Shown one piece after another: positions 62,846 through 64,000 of a stretch of 64,000 bases of DNA. Positions within the stretch are counted from its first letter, which is position 1; each line of letters opens with the position of its first letter. The translations under genes and the position numbers were made by a program. Source of the DNA: Cherax quadricarinatus (lineage: Eukaryota; Arthropoda; Malacostraca; Decapoda; Parastacidae); contig NC_091301.1 in NCBI RefSeq assembly GCF_038502225.1, forward strand, positions 23,728,508-23,792,507, read 5' to 3'. The notes below the pieces were generated by a model. It did not search any database. It was given only the letters and a program-made list of their open reading frames with translations, and was not told the DNA's origin.

Positions 62846-64000
62846 ATAAGAACATAAGAACATAAGAAAGGAGGAACACTGCAGCAGGCCTGTTGGCCCA
62901 TACTAGGCAGGTCCTTTACAATTCATCCCACTAACAAACATTTGACCTACCCAATTTTCAATGCTACCCAAGAAATAAGCTCTGATGTGCAAGTCCCACT
63001 CAAATCCAACCCATCCCACTCATGTATTTATCCAACCTAAATTTGAAACTACCCAAAGTCCTAGCCTCAATAACCCAACTAGGTAGACTGTTCCACTCAT
63101 CTACTACCCTATTTCCAAACCAATACTTTCCTATGTCCTTTCTAAATCTAAACTTATCTAATTTAAATCCATTACTGCGAGTTCTCTCTTGGAGAGATAT
63201 TCTCAAGACCTTGTTAATATCCCCTTTATTAATACCTATCTTCCACTTATACACTTCGATCAGGTCTCCCCTCATTCTTCGTCTAACAAGTGAATGTAAC
63301 TTAAGAGTCTTCAATCTTTCTTCATAAGGAAGATTTCTAATGCTATGTATTAATTTAGTCATCCTACGCTGAATGTTTTCTAACGAATTTATGTCCATTC
63401 TGTAATATGGAGACCAGAATTGAACTGCATAATCTAGGTGAGGCCTTACTAATGATGTATAAAGCTGCAGTATGACCTCTGGACTTCTGTTGCTTACACT
63501 TCTTGATATAAATCCCAGTAATCTATTTGCCTTATTACGTACGCTTAGGCATTGCTGTCTTGGTTTAAGGTTGCTGCTTACCATAACCCCCAAGTCCTTT
63601 TCGCAATCTGTATGGTTAAGTTCTACATTATTTAACTTATAAGTGCTAGGGTTATGGACGCTCCCGAGCTTCAGAACCTTGCATTTATCTACATTGAACT
63701 GCATCTGCCACTTTTCTGACCAAGAGTAGAGTTTGTCTAAATCCTCCTGAAGTTCCCTAACATCTACGTTTGAATCAATTATCCTACCTATCTTCGTGTC
63801 ATCGGCGAATTTGCTCATATCACTAGTAATTCCTTCATCAAGATCATTGATATATATTATAAACAACAACGGGCCCAAGACTGATCCCTGTGGAACGCCA
63901 CTTGTTACTGATCCCCACTCGGATTTAACCCCATTTATGGACACTCTTTGCTTCCTGTCTGTGAGCCATGATTCGATCCACGAGAGCACCCTTCCCCCAA
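62846..64000 (-). mobile_element. LINE-A, runs off the right edge
   Basis: The 3' end is at 62846-62870 with three tandem AACATAAG units (complement of the TTATGTTC tail), then GGAGGAACACTGC. The 3' UTR and ORF2 follow to the window edge without a stop. Best preserved LINE-A here. Confidence 0.9.
63000..64000 (-). CDS. LINE-A reverse transcriptase, open to window edge
   Basis: At least 329 residues, open beyond the first Met (63989), so truncated only by the window. Motif B region [20 protein letters not shown], motif C KFADDTKIGRI with the catalytic Asp pair (63-64 from that Met), LDKLYSWSEKWQMQFNVDKC, EKDLGVMVSSNLKPRQQCLS, YTSLVRPHLDYAVQFWSPYY, NIQRRMTKLIHSIRNLPYEE, SLVRRRMRGDLIEVYKWK, RKDIGKYWFGNRVVDEWNSL. 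No frameshift or stop is seen, so the source element may be young. Motif A and the endonuclease would lie to the right of the window. Confidence 0.9.
   Translation of the reverse strand, partial: GGRVLSWIESWLTDRKQRVSINGVKSEWGSVTSGVPQGSVLGPLLFIIYINDLDEGITSDMSKFADDTKIGRIIDSNVDVRELQEDLDKLYSWSEKWQMQFNVDKCKVLKLGSVHNPSTYKLNNVELNHTDCEKDLGVMVSSNLKPRQQCLSVRNKANRLLGFISRSVSNRSPEVILQLYTSLVRPHLDYAVQFWSPYYRMDINSLENIQRRMTKLIHSIRNLPYEERLKTLKLHSLVRRRMRGDLIEVYKWKIGINKGDINKVLRISLQERTRSNGFKLDKFRFRKDIGKYWFGNRVVDEWNSLPSWVIEARTLGSFKFRLDKYMSGMGWI

Overview
The window looks like repeat-saturated nuclear DNA from an arthropod, most likely a decapod crustacean (inference). The grounds are several families of CR1/Jockey-type and RTE-like LINEs in many broken copies, long (TA)n, (CA)n and (TC)n microsatellites, tRNA-derived SINEs, and a SINE and a MITE family that I recognise as common in decapod genomes. 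I found no convincing host protein-coding gene, no rRNA gene and no functional tRNA gene. Most long open frames are either reverse transcriptase (RT) remnants or translations of tandem repeats.

Five LINE-type groups recur; the names are mine. LINE-A (CR1/Jockey-like; 3' end in a TTATGTTC-type tail) is at 2447-3054 (-), 15420-19945 (+, split) and 62846-64000 (-, runs off the window). LINE-B (CR1-like; 3' end GTGAGTA followed by (CA)n) occurs as tandem same-strand arrays at 35442-40318 (+), 43918-44672 (-) and 53033-54690 (-), and singly at 10800 and 58260. LINE-C, with subfamilies C1 (3' end ...CCAGGTA) and C2 (3' end ...TCAAAGGTATATCAAAGGTA), is the most abundant. Its best C1 copy, 44923-48830 (-), shows the whole layout: a Ser/Thr-rich N-terminus, three CCCH zinc fingers, an EEP endonuclease and an RT. 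LINE-D (RTE-like) is inserted inside LINE-A at 17267-19289 with an 11-bp target duplication. A fifth group, a conserved C-terminal retroelement domain, lies as an inverted pair at 25172-26645.

Layout: 1-1795 trinucleotide-based minisatellite; 2-4 kb LINE-A, tRNA-Ser-derived SINEs and (TA)n; 5-7 kb LINE-C1; 9.7-10.7 kb inverted MITE pair in (TA)n; 10.8-13.7 kb LINE-B and a 1.9-kb minisatellite; 14-23 kb LINE-C, the nested A/D block, foldbacks, and a degenerate LINE-C holding a SINE with a 13-bp duplication; 24 kb a palindromic tRNA-SINE with a 16-bp duplication and a 68-bp foldback; 25-30 kb retroelement fragments; 30-33 kb the least repetitive part, with one candidate small exon; 33-35 kb LINE-C1 and a mariner-like MITE; 35-40 kb LINE-B array; 41-49 kb foldback, RTE-like tail, LINE-B, long LINE-C1; 49-55 kb minisatellites and LINE-B; 55.5-57.5 kb LINE-C2; 57.5-62 kb minisatellite, LINE-B/C remnants and unassigned DNA; LINE-A at the end.

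The most interesting signal is a set of short structured motifs inside foldback and Penelope-like repeats that match the hammerhead ribozyme core (CTGATGA, stem, GAAA) with an extremely short, often self-complementary third stem. Others are the CCCH-finger LINE, LINE arrays whose boundaries coincide with their own (CA)n tails, and SINE/foldback palindromes that appear to have moved as units.
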